Of a stretch of DNA of 32,717 bases, positions 14,610-21,755 are shown in pieces. A program made the translations under genes and the position numbers. The first letter of the stretch is position 1; every line of letters starts with the position of its first letter. The stretch lies in the NCBI GenBank assembly GCA_946631295.1, contig CAMOZY010000024.1, forward strand, positions 1 to 32,717, written 5' to 3'. The notes below the pieces were generated by a model, which made no database searches, had not been told where the DNA came from, and saw nothing but the letters and a program-made list of their open reading frames with translations. Source of the DNA: an uncultured Lachnospiraceae bacterium (GTDB lineage Bacteria > Bacillota > Clostridia > Lachnospirales > Lachnospiraceae).

Positions 14610-16062
14610 CTTAATAAAAAAATTTGCAATAAAAGAAACGGCTGTTCCTGCTACTCAGTCAGATTCGGGAACCGTCACTCGTAATGTCAATTATGAGAAT
14701 GCAGCTCCCGGATTATGGAATGATGAAAAACTAGAAAAGTTTTGTAATGAGCATAATGTCAAGATTCTATCCAGGAAAAATGAAAAAGACAGAATATATC
14801 TAAATATTATCTGTCCCTGGGAGTCGGATCATTCCGTCAAGAGTAGCCCTTCTGAGTGTTCAGTATTCGTGAGAAATGGTCATGTATGCTTTAAGTGTAT
14901 GCATCAGAGTCATGAATCGAAAACAGGATCTGATTTTCTCAAGTTTTACGATCCATCAGCCCGGCAGACGGATAAAAGGAAAAAGCATAAACGGAAAATA
15001 AAAATCGTATGTTTTGAAGATATCGAAGAAAGAAAACCGGAATGGTTAATCCCTCATTATATCCGTGCTAATCAACTAAATGCGATGACTGCTGATGGAG
15101 GAAGTGGAAAAGGTTTCATAATCAGCAAACTTATAGCCTGTCTGACAACCGGACAACCGTTTTGGGTAGAAGGTAAAAACGCGCCAATGCGTGAACCTAA
15201 AACCGTTTTGTATATGAGTGGTGAAGATGATCCAGCAGACACTATAAAAAGACGTTGTCGCCTTGCTGGTGCTGACATGAAACGATTATTTACTTTTGAA
15301 CTTCCGGAAATACATGATCCGGATGATCCTGAAGAAAATAAATATCCAACTTATGACAGCAGCGAACTTGAGGAGATCATCAGCGAACTGAGACCGGATT
15401 TAGTTATCTTTGATCCCTGGCAGTCCTTTTTGGATGAAGGTGTTAGGATAGCTGAGCGAAATGCTGTAAGAAGAAATCTGCAGCCGCTAATTGTTTTCGG
15501 TCAGAAATACAGAACCACGTCCCTCATAATAGTGCATACAAACAAGCAGTCCGGTGTTTGGGCCAGGAAACGCATGGCAGACTCCGCTGATCTTTGGGAT
15601 GCTGCTCGTTCAGTGTTCGCTGTCGGTTCCACAAAAGACCCTAAAATCCGTTATCTGTCGCACGAAAAATCAAACGGCTCTAAGCTCCAGCAAACTGTTT
15701 TATTTTCCATTCAGGATGATGGAACCGAGGATAATGCGTGTGCCTTTTTTGAAGGTCTTAGCACTCTTAAAGATAAAGACTTCGTGCTCGAAAATGATAA
15801 AAAGAATGGCAGACCAGACGTCCAAAAAAAGGAGGCACGTGAGTATATTCTGTATAGTGTCGCTGAGAATCGCGTTCAAGTAGGCAAGTTGAAGGACAAC
15901 GCCAAATCGAACGGTATAAAGCCCGAAACTTTCGACAATGCAGTAACGGAACTAATCAACGAAGGTGTCATTAAGAGAACTCATGAAAGTCAGGGATATA
16001 AACGCGGAGTGACAGTTTTTCTAGAAATGGCACTTGCTCCGACTAATCCCTCAGATGAATGA
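14596..16062 (+). CDS. RepA/AAA_25-type replicative helicase with zinc finger
   Basis: This 488-residue protein begins with a zinc-binding region like that of CHC2 primases (CPWESDH near residue 72, CFKC near 97). A RecA-fold ATPase of the RepA/AAA_25 type follows: Walker A DGGSGKG near 166, YMSGEDD near 212, Walker B LVIFDPW near 270, and IIVHTNK. The C-terminal 90 residues look like a winged helix that could bind the origin. The ATG follows ACGGAGG. It should open and unwind the element's origin, helped by the primase encoded just upstream. The origin-like repeats begin 26 bp after its stop. Confidence 0.88.
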   Translation: MSNNDLIKKFAIKETAVPATQSDSGTVTRNVNYENAAPGLWNDEKLEKFCNEHNVKILSRKNEKDRIYLNIICPWESDHSVKSSPSECSVFVRNGHVCFKCMHQSHESKTGSDFLKFYDPSARQTDKRKKHKRKIKIVCFEDIEERKPEWLIPHYIRANQLNAMTADGGSGKGFIISKLIACLTTGQPFWVEGKNAPMREPKTVLYMSGEDDPADTIKRRCRLAGADMKRLFTFELPEIHDPDDPEENKYPTYDSSELEEIISELRPDLVIFDPWQSFLDEGVRIAERNAVRRNLQPLIVFGQKYRTTSLIIVHTNKQSGVWARKRMADSADLWDAARSVFAVGSTKDPKIRYLSHEKSNGSKLQQTVLFSIQDDGTEDNACAFFEGLSTLKDKDFVLENDKKNGRPDVQKKEAREYILYSVAENRVQVGKLKDNAKSNGIKPETFDNAVTELINEGVIKRTHESQGYKRGVTVFLEMALAPTNPSDE

Positions 16063-16087
16063 CTTTCTACTACCCACGGTATTTTTA

Positions 16088-16232
16088 CCCGACTTGAATT
16101 TAAATCCAGTAAATACGCCAAATTTTTCAAGTCGGGGTTTATACCTTTTTGAATTTAAATCTAAAATTCAAGTAGGTATAAAACCCTAATTGAATTAAAT
16201 CCAGTAAATATCAGTATTTTAATTCAAATAGG
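16088..16232. repeat. Three tandem palindromes with iterons: candidate replication origin
   Basis: Arms CCCGACTTGAA / TTCAAGTCGGG (16088-16098, 16126-16136) are perfect. A second inverted repeat spans about 16136-16185 (GGTTTATACC.../...GGTATAAAACC), and a third spans 16185-16232 (CCTAATTGAATTAAA / mirror). The direct word TTGAATTTAAATC recurs at the left arm of each unit, and CCAGTAAATA in the loops of the first and third. AGGTATAAA ends the second and third. Location after the helicase gene and the AT-rich loops match satellite and plasmid origins. Confidence 0.6.
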
Positions 16233-16279
16233 TATAAATAAAACATGATAGTAAGAGAATAATTTTCAGGAGGTTAATG

Positions 16280-16516
16280 ATGGAAATAAAAACTTGTCCT
16301 TTTTGCGGCGGCAGAGCTTGTCTCAATAGCAACTATAGTTACAAAACTAGATCCTACTTTGTGTTTGTAAAATGCAACGTATGCAACGCTCAGTCGAAAC
16401 CTTATTACAGTCCGGACGAACCTGAAAAAGTAGGCTGGAAAAATGATTCTTGTAACGATGCTATCGAGGCCTGGAATCTGCGCGCGGACGAAAAAAGTTA
16501 TACAGTGTATGATTAA
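16280..16516 (+). CDS. Lar-like restriction alleviation / zinc ribbon protein
   Basis: This 78-residue protein has two zinc knuckles, CPFCGG near residue 6 and CNVC near 34, and the closing DAIEAWNLR, the pattern of the Lar family from lambdoid prophages. Lar eases type I restriction by helping the methylase of the host; in other phages the same fold has no known role. The ATG at 16280 is preferred over 16277 because it gives six bases to AGGAGG. It lies after the origin repeats and may have its own promoter. Confidence 0.75.
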   Translation: MEIKTCPFCGGRACLNSNYSYKTRSYFVFVKCNVCNAQSKPYYSPDEPEKVGWKNDSCNDAIEAWNLRADEKSYTVYD

Positions 16517-16623
16517 TCTCAATTCCGAGCTTACCGAAACTGATACCAAAGTATTAACCGTCTGCAGATCTGTGATTCACATGCAATATGCAACTATCGT
16601 TACAACGGTTAATCCATCAAAAT

Positions 16624-16662
16624 AGGCACATTCCCATTATCGGTGAGTGCGCCTGTTTCATT
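16624..16662 (+). terminator. Probable terminator after the Lar-like gene
   Basis: AGGCACA (16624-16630) and TGCGCCT (16648-16654) pair with one mismatch, followed by GTTTCATTT. Only a moderate terminator; it lies about 108 bp after the Lar-like stop. The convergent sigma-like gene ends at 16878. Confidence 0.4.
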
Positions 16663-16695
16663 TCTGTGCGGATTCCGTGATCACTTCTGAAAAAC

Positions 16696-16773
16696 TTATT
16701 CATATATGGGTAAAAAATCTTATTTTGACCCATATTTGGGTAAATTACCGATTTTTTATTCACATATGAATAA
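16696..16773. repeat. AT-rich inverted and direct repeats (second cluster)
   Basis: Arms 16696-16719 and 16750-16773 (TTATTCATAT... / ...ATATGAATAA, ending in TAAAAAATC / GATTTTTTA) match at about 21 of 24 positions. Inside, CATATATGGGTAAA and CATATTTGGGTAAA are near-identical direct repeats, and TGGGT/ACCCA can pair. It lies between the convergent operons. A second origin half, a binding site or a transcription barrier are all possible. Confidence 0.5.
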
Positions 16774-16877
16774 ATAATCAAGCCATGTGCTAAACGTCCG
16801 TAAACGGTCAAGAACGAACTATAAACCTTGCACGATAAAATATTTGCCTGTGCTGATTCCGTGCAATATCAAGCGAT

Positions 16878-17672
16878 TTAAAGTGCACTAAGCTCATATA
16901 ACTCAAGCGCTGCCCATTCTGTTGACGATATATCTCTGCTGTGCCAACGATAGACACGTGATATGATCCCCTCTTCTTTTGCAAGGTTTATTATCTGACG
17001 GTCATACTCTAAGTGTTTTAAACCTCGAGTTATCGCGCTCCGTCCGTTCGGGATCTGTGTCTGTGGTATGCCATAGAAATAATGTGCTGTGACTGCTGTT
17101 CTCTCATCTTCCGGGAGTCTCTGGACTGCAGCTCTGACGGTATCACACACGCACTCACGGACCGCAATATCCTCCGGACTTTCTGCAGAATCGGGAACGT
17201 TCTCTCCGATGGTCTCATCGGTTCCGGGGATGATATCATCAAGGGACTTAGGCTGTGACAATGCCTTGATAGATATAATGTGCTGTGGTTCGGTCCCGAA
17301 GTGTTTAGCGGTTTCGTCTGCAGTCGGGTACCTGTGATAGTAACTGAAAAATCGTTCCTCAAACTTCCTGATCTTCTTAACGTTCTTTGAGTTTTCGGGA
17401 GTGGTCCCAAGATATCTGTATATCTGCCACTTGAGATTTTTGGTCAGCCACGAAGTGAAACCAGCGCTCTCAGGATCATAATTATCGAGGGCATAAACAA
17501 GACCGAAGTAACACTCCTGGATCAGATCATCTACCTCAGCAAAACCGACAAAAGAAAAGGATATCTTATAGATTAAATCCTTATATTGTCTATATAGATT
17601 CTCTATGATATCCCTTTTCTCTTCCGGATCTGTTGTGGTCTGATACTCACGCACTAAATTATCAACGTCCAT
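16878..17672 (-). CDS. Sigma-70-like RNA polymerase sigma factor of the element
   Basis: This 264-residue protein has sigma region 2 (DDLIQECYFGLVYALDNYDPE near residues 47-70, then FTSWLTKNLKWQIYRYL), a region-3-like middle (KFEERFFSYYHRYPTADETAKHFG), and region 4 (QRLPEDERTAVTAHYFYG near 185-205). A further C-terminal stretch of about 50 residues is not part of standard sigma factors. GAGGGTATAA precedes the ATG. It probably directs polymerase to late promoters of the element or its helper; sigma-like genes are known in Firmicute phages and in Tn916-type elements. Confidence 0.85.
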   Translation of the reverse strand: MDVDNLVREYQTTTDPEEKRDIIENLYRQYKDLIYKISFSFVGFAEVDDLIQECYFGLVYALDNYDPESAGFTSWLTKNLKWQIYRYLGTTPENSKNVKKIRKFEERFFSYYHRYPTADETAKHFGTEPQHIISIKALSQPKSLDDIIPGTDETIGENVPDSAESPEDIAVRECVCDTVRAAVQRLPEDERTAVTAHYFYGIPQTQIPNGRSAITRGLKHLEYDRQIINLAKEEGIISRVYRWHSRDISSTEWAALELYELSAL

Positions 17673-18137
17673 TTATACCCTCACAAACATGATACTTATT
17701 CTGTTGTCAATAACGTGCCCCTATATCGCTCTAAAAACGGTCATTAAGGCTGTTTTATCATCCGTGTGATAATTTATCTGTCCGAGCGTTCAGAACGTGC
17801 TCACGGTCAAATTACAAACACAAGATGATCACTTCCATACTTTGATTTATGTTTAGAATCTCACATATTCCCGGGCATACCACTCCCTGTGGCTGACAGC
17901 GCCAAACAGGGAGGATATACCAGGACGCAAACAAGTCTAAGTGAGACTCTTAGACTCATTTTCTTGCCATACCGAAATTGTGGGAAATTTTATCAAGGAC
18001 GGCGGGAACGTTAACGCACCGGGGAGGGGAGGGGGAGTCCCCCCTATCCGCACATTATTTGTTTTGTGGTCCGTGTCCGTGCTGTGCGTGTACGCCCCCC
18101 CTGCTGTCCTGTGATCACTGTTCCCCTTTGTGCTGTA
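17673..18137. other. Gene-free 465-bp stretch with hairpins and G-runs
   Basis: I see no credible gene here. It contains a hairpin GTCTAAG-TGAGACT-CTTAGAC (17935-17955), a longer imperfect stem around TCCCTGT / ACAGGGA (about 17884-17913), and a G-rich block with GGGG-A-GGGG-A-GGGGG then CCCCCC (18021-18043) that can form a hairpin or G-structure. The composition is far more GC-rich and C/G-biased than the genes around it. A small RNA, packaging site or promoter region for the sigma-like gene are options. Confidence 0.45.
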
Positions 18138-18737
18138 TCATTCCTTCCTGGTACTTGCTATGATCTTCTGATATTCCGGAGTCTGACAGACATAATTTAT
18201 CATATCTGTTACGGCAGAATATTTGACCTTTGTTTGTGCAAGGCCATTGATTTTCCCATTATTGAAACGTGTCTCCGGATCCTTATAAACCTCAAGCTGC
18301 CATCTTGATAGAGTGGTATTAGCCATGGTTATATAATTGCCCATAATCTTTGCTATCTCTTCTATCTTTGCAAGGCACACTCCGGCGGTCTCCAGTGCTT
18401 CAAGCTGCATATTGTTAACTTCTGCTAAAACCTTGTCGCGCCACTCTTTGTATTCGTCCTCAGTCACAAGAGGTTTCTGCTTAAGCTGTTCGAGTCTGAG
18501 CGTGTGCAGCTCTGCATTATCCCTTGCGAGCTCCTGTTTGCTCTTAGCGTCGCGGTATGTAGAAACGTCATTGCTATGTATAGCTTTTTCTATCTCAGCC
18601 TCAGCATTTCTGATCATCTCATTATCGTTGTCGATAACGCTCTCAATAGCCCTGATTTCTTCGTCCCTCTGCAGCAATATCTCATTGATGTGATTTATAA
18701 GTTTTTCAACTTCATTTATTGATTCATTCTTTTTCAT
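18138..18737 (-). CDS. Hypothetical coiled-coil protein
   Basis: This 199-residue protein is highly charged. Residues 1-90 look like a long coiled coil (INEVEKLINHINEILLQ and following heptads), and the C-terminal half is helical. It has no membrane segment. The start at 18737 follows GGAGAG with eight bases; a longer frame to 18770 touches the previous stop but lacks a ribosome site. I do not recognise the family. It is the third gene of the leftward right-end operon. Confidence 0.68.
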   Translation of the reverse strand: MKKNESINEVEKLINHINEILLQRDEEIRAIESVIDNDNEMIRNAEAEIEKAIHSNDVSTYRDAKSKQELARDNAELHTLRLEQLKQKPLVTEDEYKEWRDKVLAEVNNMQLEALETAGVCLAKIEEIAKIMGNYITMANTTLSRWQLEVYKDPETRFNNGKINGLAQTKVKYSAVTDMINYVCQTPEYQKIIASTRKE

Positions 18738-18769
18738 TGTTTCACTCTCCAGGTATTCCCTAAAAATCA

Positions 18770-18991
18770 TTAGTAGTTAATTATATCTAGACGTACTAAA
18801 CACTCTTTAAGACACTCACGTGAAAAAGGCTCATCATCCTGGGACTCTGTGCGCTTGTTTTCTGTGCGCTGTGTGTCGGTTCCCTTTACATAGATATAAT
18901 CGGTTCCACCCTTTACACTTGTCGCTTTCCAGTACCCGAACTTTTTAGCCACTAGTTTGTTTTGGAGCCTGTTCAGCTTATCTGCATCCAT
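18770..18991 (-). CDS. Hypothetical 73-residue protein
   Basis: A small soluble protein starting MDADKLNRLQNKLV, with a basic N-terminal half and acidic C-terminal half. GGGAGGGATTAAAGC precedes the ATG, so it is probably translated. It lies 3 bp after the previous gene and 32 bp before the coiled-coil gene. I do not recognise it. Confidence 0.65.
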   Translation of the reverse strand: MDADKLNRLQNKLVAKKFGYWKATSVKGGTDYIYVKGTDTQRTENKRTESQDDEPFSRECLKECLVRLDIINY

Positions 18992-18994
18992 GCT

Positions 18995-19318
18995 TTAATC
19001 CCTCCCATATGTGTTACGGTGAATTATCAAACCGTTATCATCAAGCATTTTACGGAACATGCCCTGTTTGGTAGAAACTATCATAGATCTGTTATTCTGC
19101 TGCTCTTTTCCTTCAACAGCTTTTCTGTTTGCTGTTTTTGCTTTCCTGTCCCAGTATTCCGCATTCTTCTTTCGAAAATACTCTTTGTGGGATTCGTAAT
19201 ACTTCCGTGCGTATTCGTTCCGGCGCTGTTTCTGTTCCTCAGTCATACGCTCACGCCACTTGCGCAGATATTCCGCTCGGAGTCGCTTACCTTCGTCTGA
19301 AATATGCTCATTATCCAT
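18995..19318 (-). CDS. Hypothetical basic, charged protein
   Basis: This 107-residue protein is dominated by Arg, Lys and Glu (for example YLRKWRERMTEEQKQRRNEY) and repeats short Tyr-bearing helices (ARKYYESHKEYF, NAEYWDRK). Proteins of this look are frequent in Firmicute phages and may bind nucleic acid, but the role is unknown. GAGGATAAGCGC precedes the ATG. It is the first gene of the leftward right-end operon. Confidence 0.65.
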   Translation of the reverse strand: MDNEHISDEGKRLRAEYLRKWRERMTEEQKQRRNEYARKYYESHKEYFRKKNAEYWDRKAKTANRKAVEGKEQQNNRSMIVSTKQGMFRKMLDDNGLIIHRNTYGRD

Positions 19319-19657
19319 GCGCTTATCCTCATCAAACTATTTTATGTTAACCACTGTGTAAAACAACTTCAAGCGCTATACATGCGATTTATAGGCTTGT
19401 TTGTTGCTGATTCTTACATGTAATATCTTATCATTTCATATGTTTTATGTAAACCATTAATGTGTAATATTTTGGACGTTGATACACACTGAGCACATGC
19501 TCTGCAGCACAAAACAGCCCTCAAACCCAGTATCCATGCGGTTTTGAGGGATTGTCTGTCAAAAGTCTGTCAAAATGGAATTTTTGAGGATTTTTTAGAG
19601 TGAAAAACTGATAAAGAAAAAGCCCGAAACCCTTGATATTTAAAGGTTTCGGACTTC
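19319..19657. other. Right end of the element: gene-free, with integrase arm repeats
   Basis: No gene is seen. Two copies of TCTGTCAAAA (19555-19564, 19566-19575) match the left-arm repeats. CCCTCAAACC (19518-19527) and GGTTTTGAGGG (19540-19550) form a stem. The stretch must also hold the promoter of the leftward operon; TTGTTT and TAAAAT 16 bp apart just ahead of the first gene are a weak candidate. Confidence 0.55.
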
Positions 19658-19700
19658 GTCGGAGTGACTAGATTCGAACTAGCGGCCTCCGCCTCCCTAA
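19658..19700 (-). repeat. Right attachment site (tRNA-Pro 3' half)
   Basis: Second copy of the 43-bp direct repeat. Here it is continuous with the tRNA 5' half, so the element supplies the 3' end that keeps the tRNA gene intact. Confidence 0.9.
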
Positions 19701-19733
19701 GACGGCGCTCTAACCAAACTGAGCCACACCCCG
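19659..19733 (-). tRNA. tRNA-Pro (anticodon AGG)
   Basis: The sequence folds as a full cloverleaf of 75 bases with discriminator A: acceptor CGGGGTG / CACTCCG, D stem GCTC/GAGC, anticodon stem CCGTC/GGCGG with loop TTAGGGA, T stem GCTAG/CTAGT with loop TTCGAAT. The anticodon reads AGG, for CCU proline codons. CCA is not encoded. The 3' half is the attachment site of the element. Confidence 0.88.
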
Positions 19734-19754
19734 ATTTGCCTTGACAGCTTGATT

Positions 19755-19783
19755 ATAATATCATACGAAAAACTAAAATGCAA
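19755..19783 (-). promoter_or_regulatory. Promoter of tRNA-Pro
   Basis: On the minus strand TTGCAT (19778-19783) and TATTAT (19755-19760) are separated by 17 bp, with the mature 5' end about 20 bp downstream. It lies outside the element, so insertion leaves it undamaged. Confidence 0.65.
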
Positions 19784-19823
19784 CACCTTTTTTAATTCTT
19801 TTTTTCAGCGTAGCCAATACCAT

Positions 19824-19862
19824 AAAAAATGCGGGATGATCACATAAATCGCAATCATCCCG
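19824..19862 (-). terminator. Terminator of the LRR protein gene
   Basis: CGGGATGAT (19832-19840) and ATCATCCCG (19854-19862) pair, and on the minus strand CATTTTTTATG follows. It begins 11 bp after the LRR stop. Confidence 0.85.
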
Positions 19863-19873
19863 TACTGTTTTTA

Positions 19874-21469
19874 TCAATAGAAAGGTGCAACCGGTTCATC
19901 GTCCCTGAGTCCCAGCTCATATGCCTTAACATCGAACCTTGAGAACTCATCTCCGTAATAGTTATTGAACCACATATCCATCATCTGCTGGTATCTTGCA
20001 CATCCGTCTCTCCAACCCTGATCAACGGAAGGTCTTCCCCTTACTACCCTTACAACCTTCGCATCAGGATAAGTTTCTTCGAGCAGATCAAAATCCTCGG
20101 AAGATACCGAAGTACTCTCCAGCCATACTCTCTCCATCATGGGAGAATACAGAAGAGGCTCAATATTGGAAAGTCTTCTGTTATAGCTGATATTGACATC
20201 CACAAGTTCGTGGAGCTCTGCCAGGGGTGACAGATCAGTTATGTTATTTACAAACAGCTCCAGATAATGCAGATGCTTAAGGTTTGCAAGCGGGGTAAGA
20301 TCCGAGATCCAGTTATCTGCCATTATAAGGAGTCTTAAGTCTGTGAGATACTCTCCTATCACGCTTATATCAGAGATAGCCTGATGTCCCAGATCAAGAC
20401 ACTTAAGATCTGTACAATATTTGAGCACCTGTATATCAGCACTTCTAAGTCTTACATAATTGTAGCTGTAGATAAGTACTGAGAATGTGATCTGGTCAGT
20501 ACGAAGTCTCCACTTACCCATAGTCAGACGCCATACGACATTTACATCAGGAACTTCCTTCCTGAATTCTCCGAGAGTCTCATTATCCAGTCCGCAGTCA
20601 CAGAGGATCAGTTTCTTCAGTCCGTTTATCTGCTGTGTAAGTTCCTTAAGAGTAACAAGATCGGCTGTTGTAAGCCTGGTCCTTGAGATATCTATCTCCT
20701 CGGTATCGTCAGAATCATATTCGACATCACGATAGGTGACTACCCATCCGAAATGCACCTTGGGAAATTCACTGCTGAGCTTAACTCTGTCTTCCCATGT
20801 AAGTTCGGATCCGTGAAGGTCCGCACTCTTCAGATTTGGAAGAAGCTTTAATCCCGTGATCATGTCATCAAGCTGTGCGGATGCAACGGTAACCTTCGAA
20901 AAATCTATAGTCTCGGTATCAACCGGAACGGTAACTCCGCAAATATCCTGAAGCTCAACAACATCAAAAAGAACACCGGGGAACATGTCTCCCAGAAGAG
21001 ATTTATCCGCAGCGGTGATATGATTTTCTCCGAATTTTACAACTGAAAGGTTAGGAAGATATCCGAGCTTTCCGATGATCACATCAAGATCCGCATATCC
21101 GTGATCGGTAAGACTTACCTCCGAAGCATCAACGGGATAATCGATACCTTCGATCTGAACCCAGGTATCATATGCAAATGCAACTCCGGGAAAAGCCTGA
21201 TCAAGTCCCTCTTTTTCCTCTGCATACACTTTATATGATCCAAGACTGACGGACTTAAGGTTATTGAATCTTGTCAGGCCTGATTTAAGAGAAGCCAGAT
21301 CAGTGATCTCCCTTCCCTCAAAACAGATATTTTCCATGTATACATCACAGGGATGTCCGAACAGTTCAAAGCGCGTTTTTACAAGATATGAATATGCGCC
21401 TTCGGACAAAAGAACAACAAGCCCGGTAACTATAAGAAAGACGATCAAAAATCTCTTAAATACTTTCAT
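19874..21469 (-). CDS. Membrane-anchored or secreted leucine-rich repeat protein
   Basis: About 531 residues starting MKVFKRFLIVFLIVTG, a signal peptide or N-anchor. Residues 60-340 contain about four repeats of 70-80 residues, each with a FPxVxF strand, a VPVDTE-like strand and a LPNLKxxxL helix-strand. Residues 350-450 are canonical SDS22/internalin-like repeats (LKCLDLGHQAISDISVIG, LHYLELFVNNITDLSPLA). The C-terminal 80 residues form an unknown cap. An upstream ATG at 21490 is an alternative start; neither has a strong ribosome site. It has no sortase motif. It probably binds a surface or extracellular ligand. It is divergent from the HD-GYP receptor. Confidence 0.82.
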   Translation of the reverse strand: MKVFKRFLIVFLIVTGLVVLLSEGAYSYLVKTRFELFGHPCDVYMENICFEGREITDLASLKSGLTRFNNLKSVSLGSYKVYAEEKEGLDQAFPGVAFAYDTWVQIEGIDYPVDASEVSLTDHGYADLDVIIGKLGYLPNLSVVKFGENHITAADKSLLGDMFPGVLFDVVELQDICGVTVPVDTETIDFSKVTVASAQLDDMITGLKLLPNLKSADLHGSELTWEDRVKLSSEFPKVHFGWVVTYRDVEYDSDDTEEIDISRTRLTTADLVTLKELTQQINGLKKLILCDCGLDNETLGEFRKEVPDVNVVWRLTMGKWRLRTDQITFSVLIYSYNYVRLRSADIQVLKYCTDLKCLDLGHQAISDISVIGEYLTDLRLLIMADNWISDLTPLANLKHLHYLELFVNNITDLSPLAELHELVDVNISYNRRLSNIEPLLYSPMMERVWLESTSVSSEDFDLLEETYPDAKVVRVVRGRPSVDQGWRDGCARYQQMMDMWFNNYYGDEFSRFDVKAYELGLRDDEPVAPFY

Positions 21470-21522
21470 TATCCTAAACTGCCCCATCATAAGCGGTTTT
21501 TCCGCGATTTTTCAGACAGATA

Positions 21523-21544
21523 TTATATCACAACCAAATGTGAT
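21523..21544 (-). promoter_or_regulatory. Promoter and palindrome of the LRR gene
   Basis: On the minus strand TGATATAAT gives an extended -10 (TATAAT at 21523-21528). A perfect palindrome ATCACA-ACCAAA-TGTGAT (21527-21544) overlaps it and could be an operator. The -35 is weak. Confidence 0.5.
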
Positions 21545-21671
21545 ATTAAAGGAATCCGGTCTCCTTATCATAATATCTTTTCCGAATTATTTGCGAAAAC
21601 TTTTTTCAAAAAAAGCCGACAAAAACCCTTCACAGGAAATAACAGTTATTACAATTATCTGCCTGTTATTG

Positions 21672-21717
21672 TGCTATAATGTATTGAAATGCATTTAATA
21701 GGAAATGATGGCATTTC
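21672..21717 (+). promoter_or_regulatory. Promoter and leader hairpin of the HD-GYP receptor
   Basis: TGCTATAAT (21672-21680) is an extended -10. GAAATGC (21686-21692) and GCATTTC (21711-21717) pair at the start of the predicted transcript. The ribosome site GGGAGGAAT follows before the ATG at 21756. Confidence 0.55.
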
Positions 21718-21755
21718 AAATCTCTATCCTTCATGAGGCGGGAGGAATTCATAAA

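Larger units (their letters stand above)
10178..19700. mobile_element. 9.48-kb integrated element in tRNA-Pro, satellite- or IME-like
   Basis: A 43-bp perfect direct repeat (10178-10220 and 19658-19700), equal to the 3' half of a tRNA-Pro, bounds the element. Integrase and TCYGTCAAA-type arm repeats lie near the ends. The contents are integrase, HTH regulators, excisionase-like proteins, AEP primase, helicase, origin-like repeats, a Lar-like protein, a sigma-like factor and three unknowns. No capsid, terminase, portal, relaxase or type IV secretion gene is visible. The plan matches phage-inducible chromosomal islands or very small integrative elements that rely on a helper. Confidence 0.88.

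Noticed and set aside
16617-16811. 64-codon minus-strand frame over the second repeat cluster
   Set aside because: Its sequence is just translated AT-rich repeats and there is no ribosome site.
18021-18043. Formal G-quadruplex
   Set aside because: Only three long G-runs are adjacent; the fourth would need distant guanines, and a plain hairpin with the following C-run is equally good.
21527-21544. CRP-like site near the LRR promoter
   Set aside because: The arms are inverted relative to the CRP consensus (TCACA-N6-TGTGA instead of TGTGA-N6-TCACA), so it is kept only as an unassigned palindrome.
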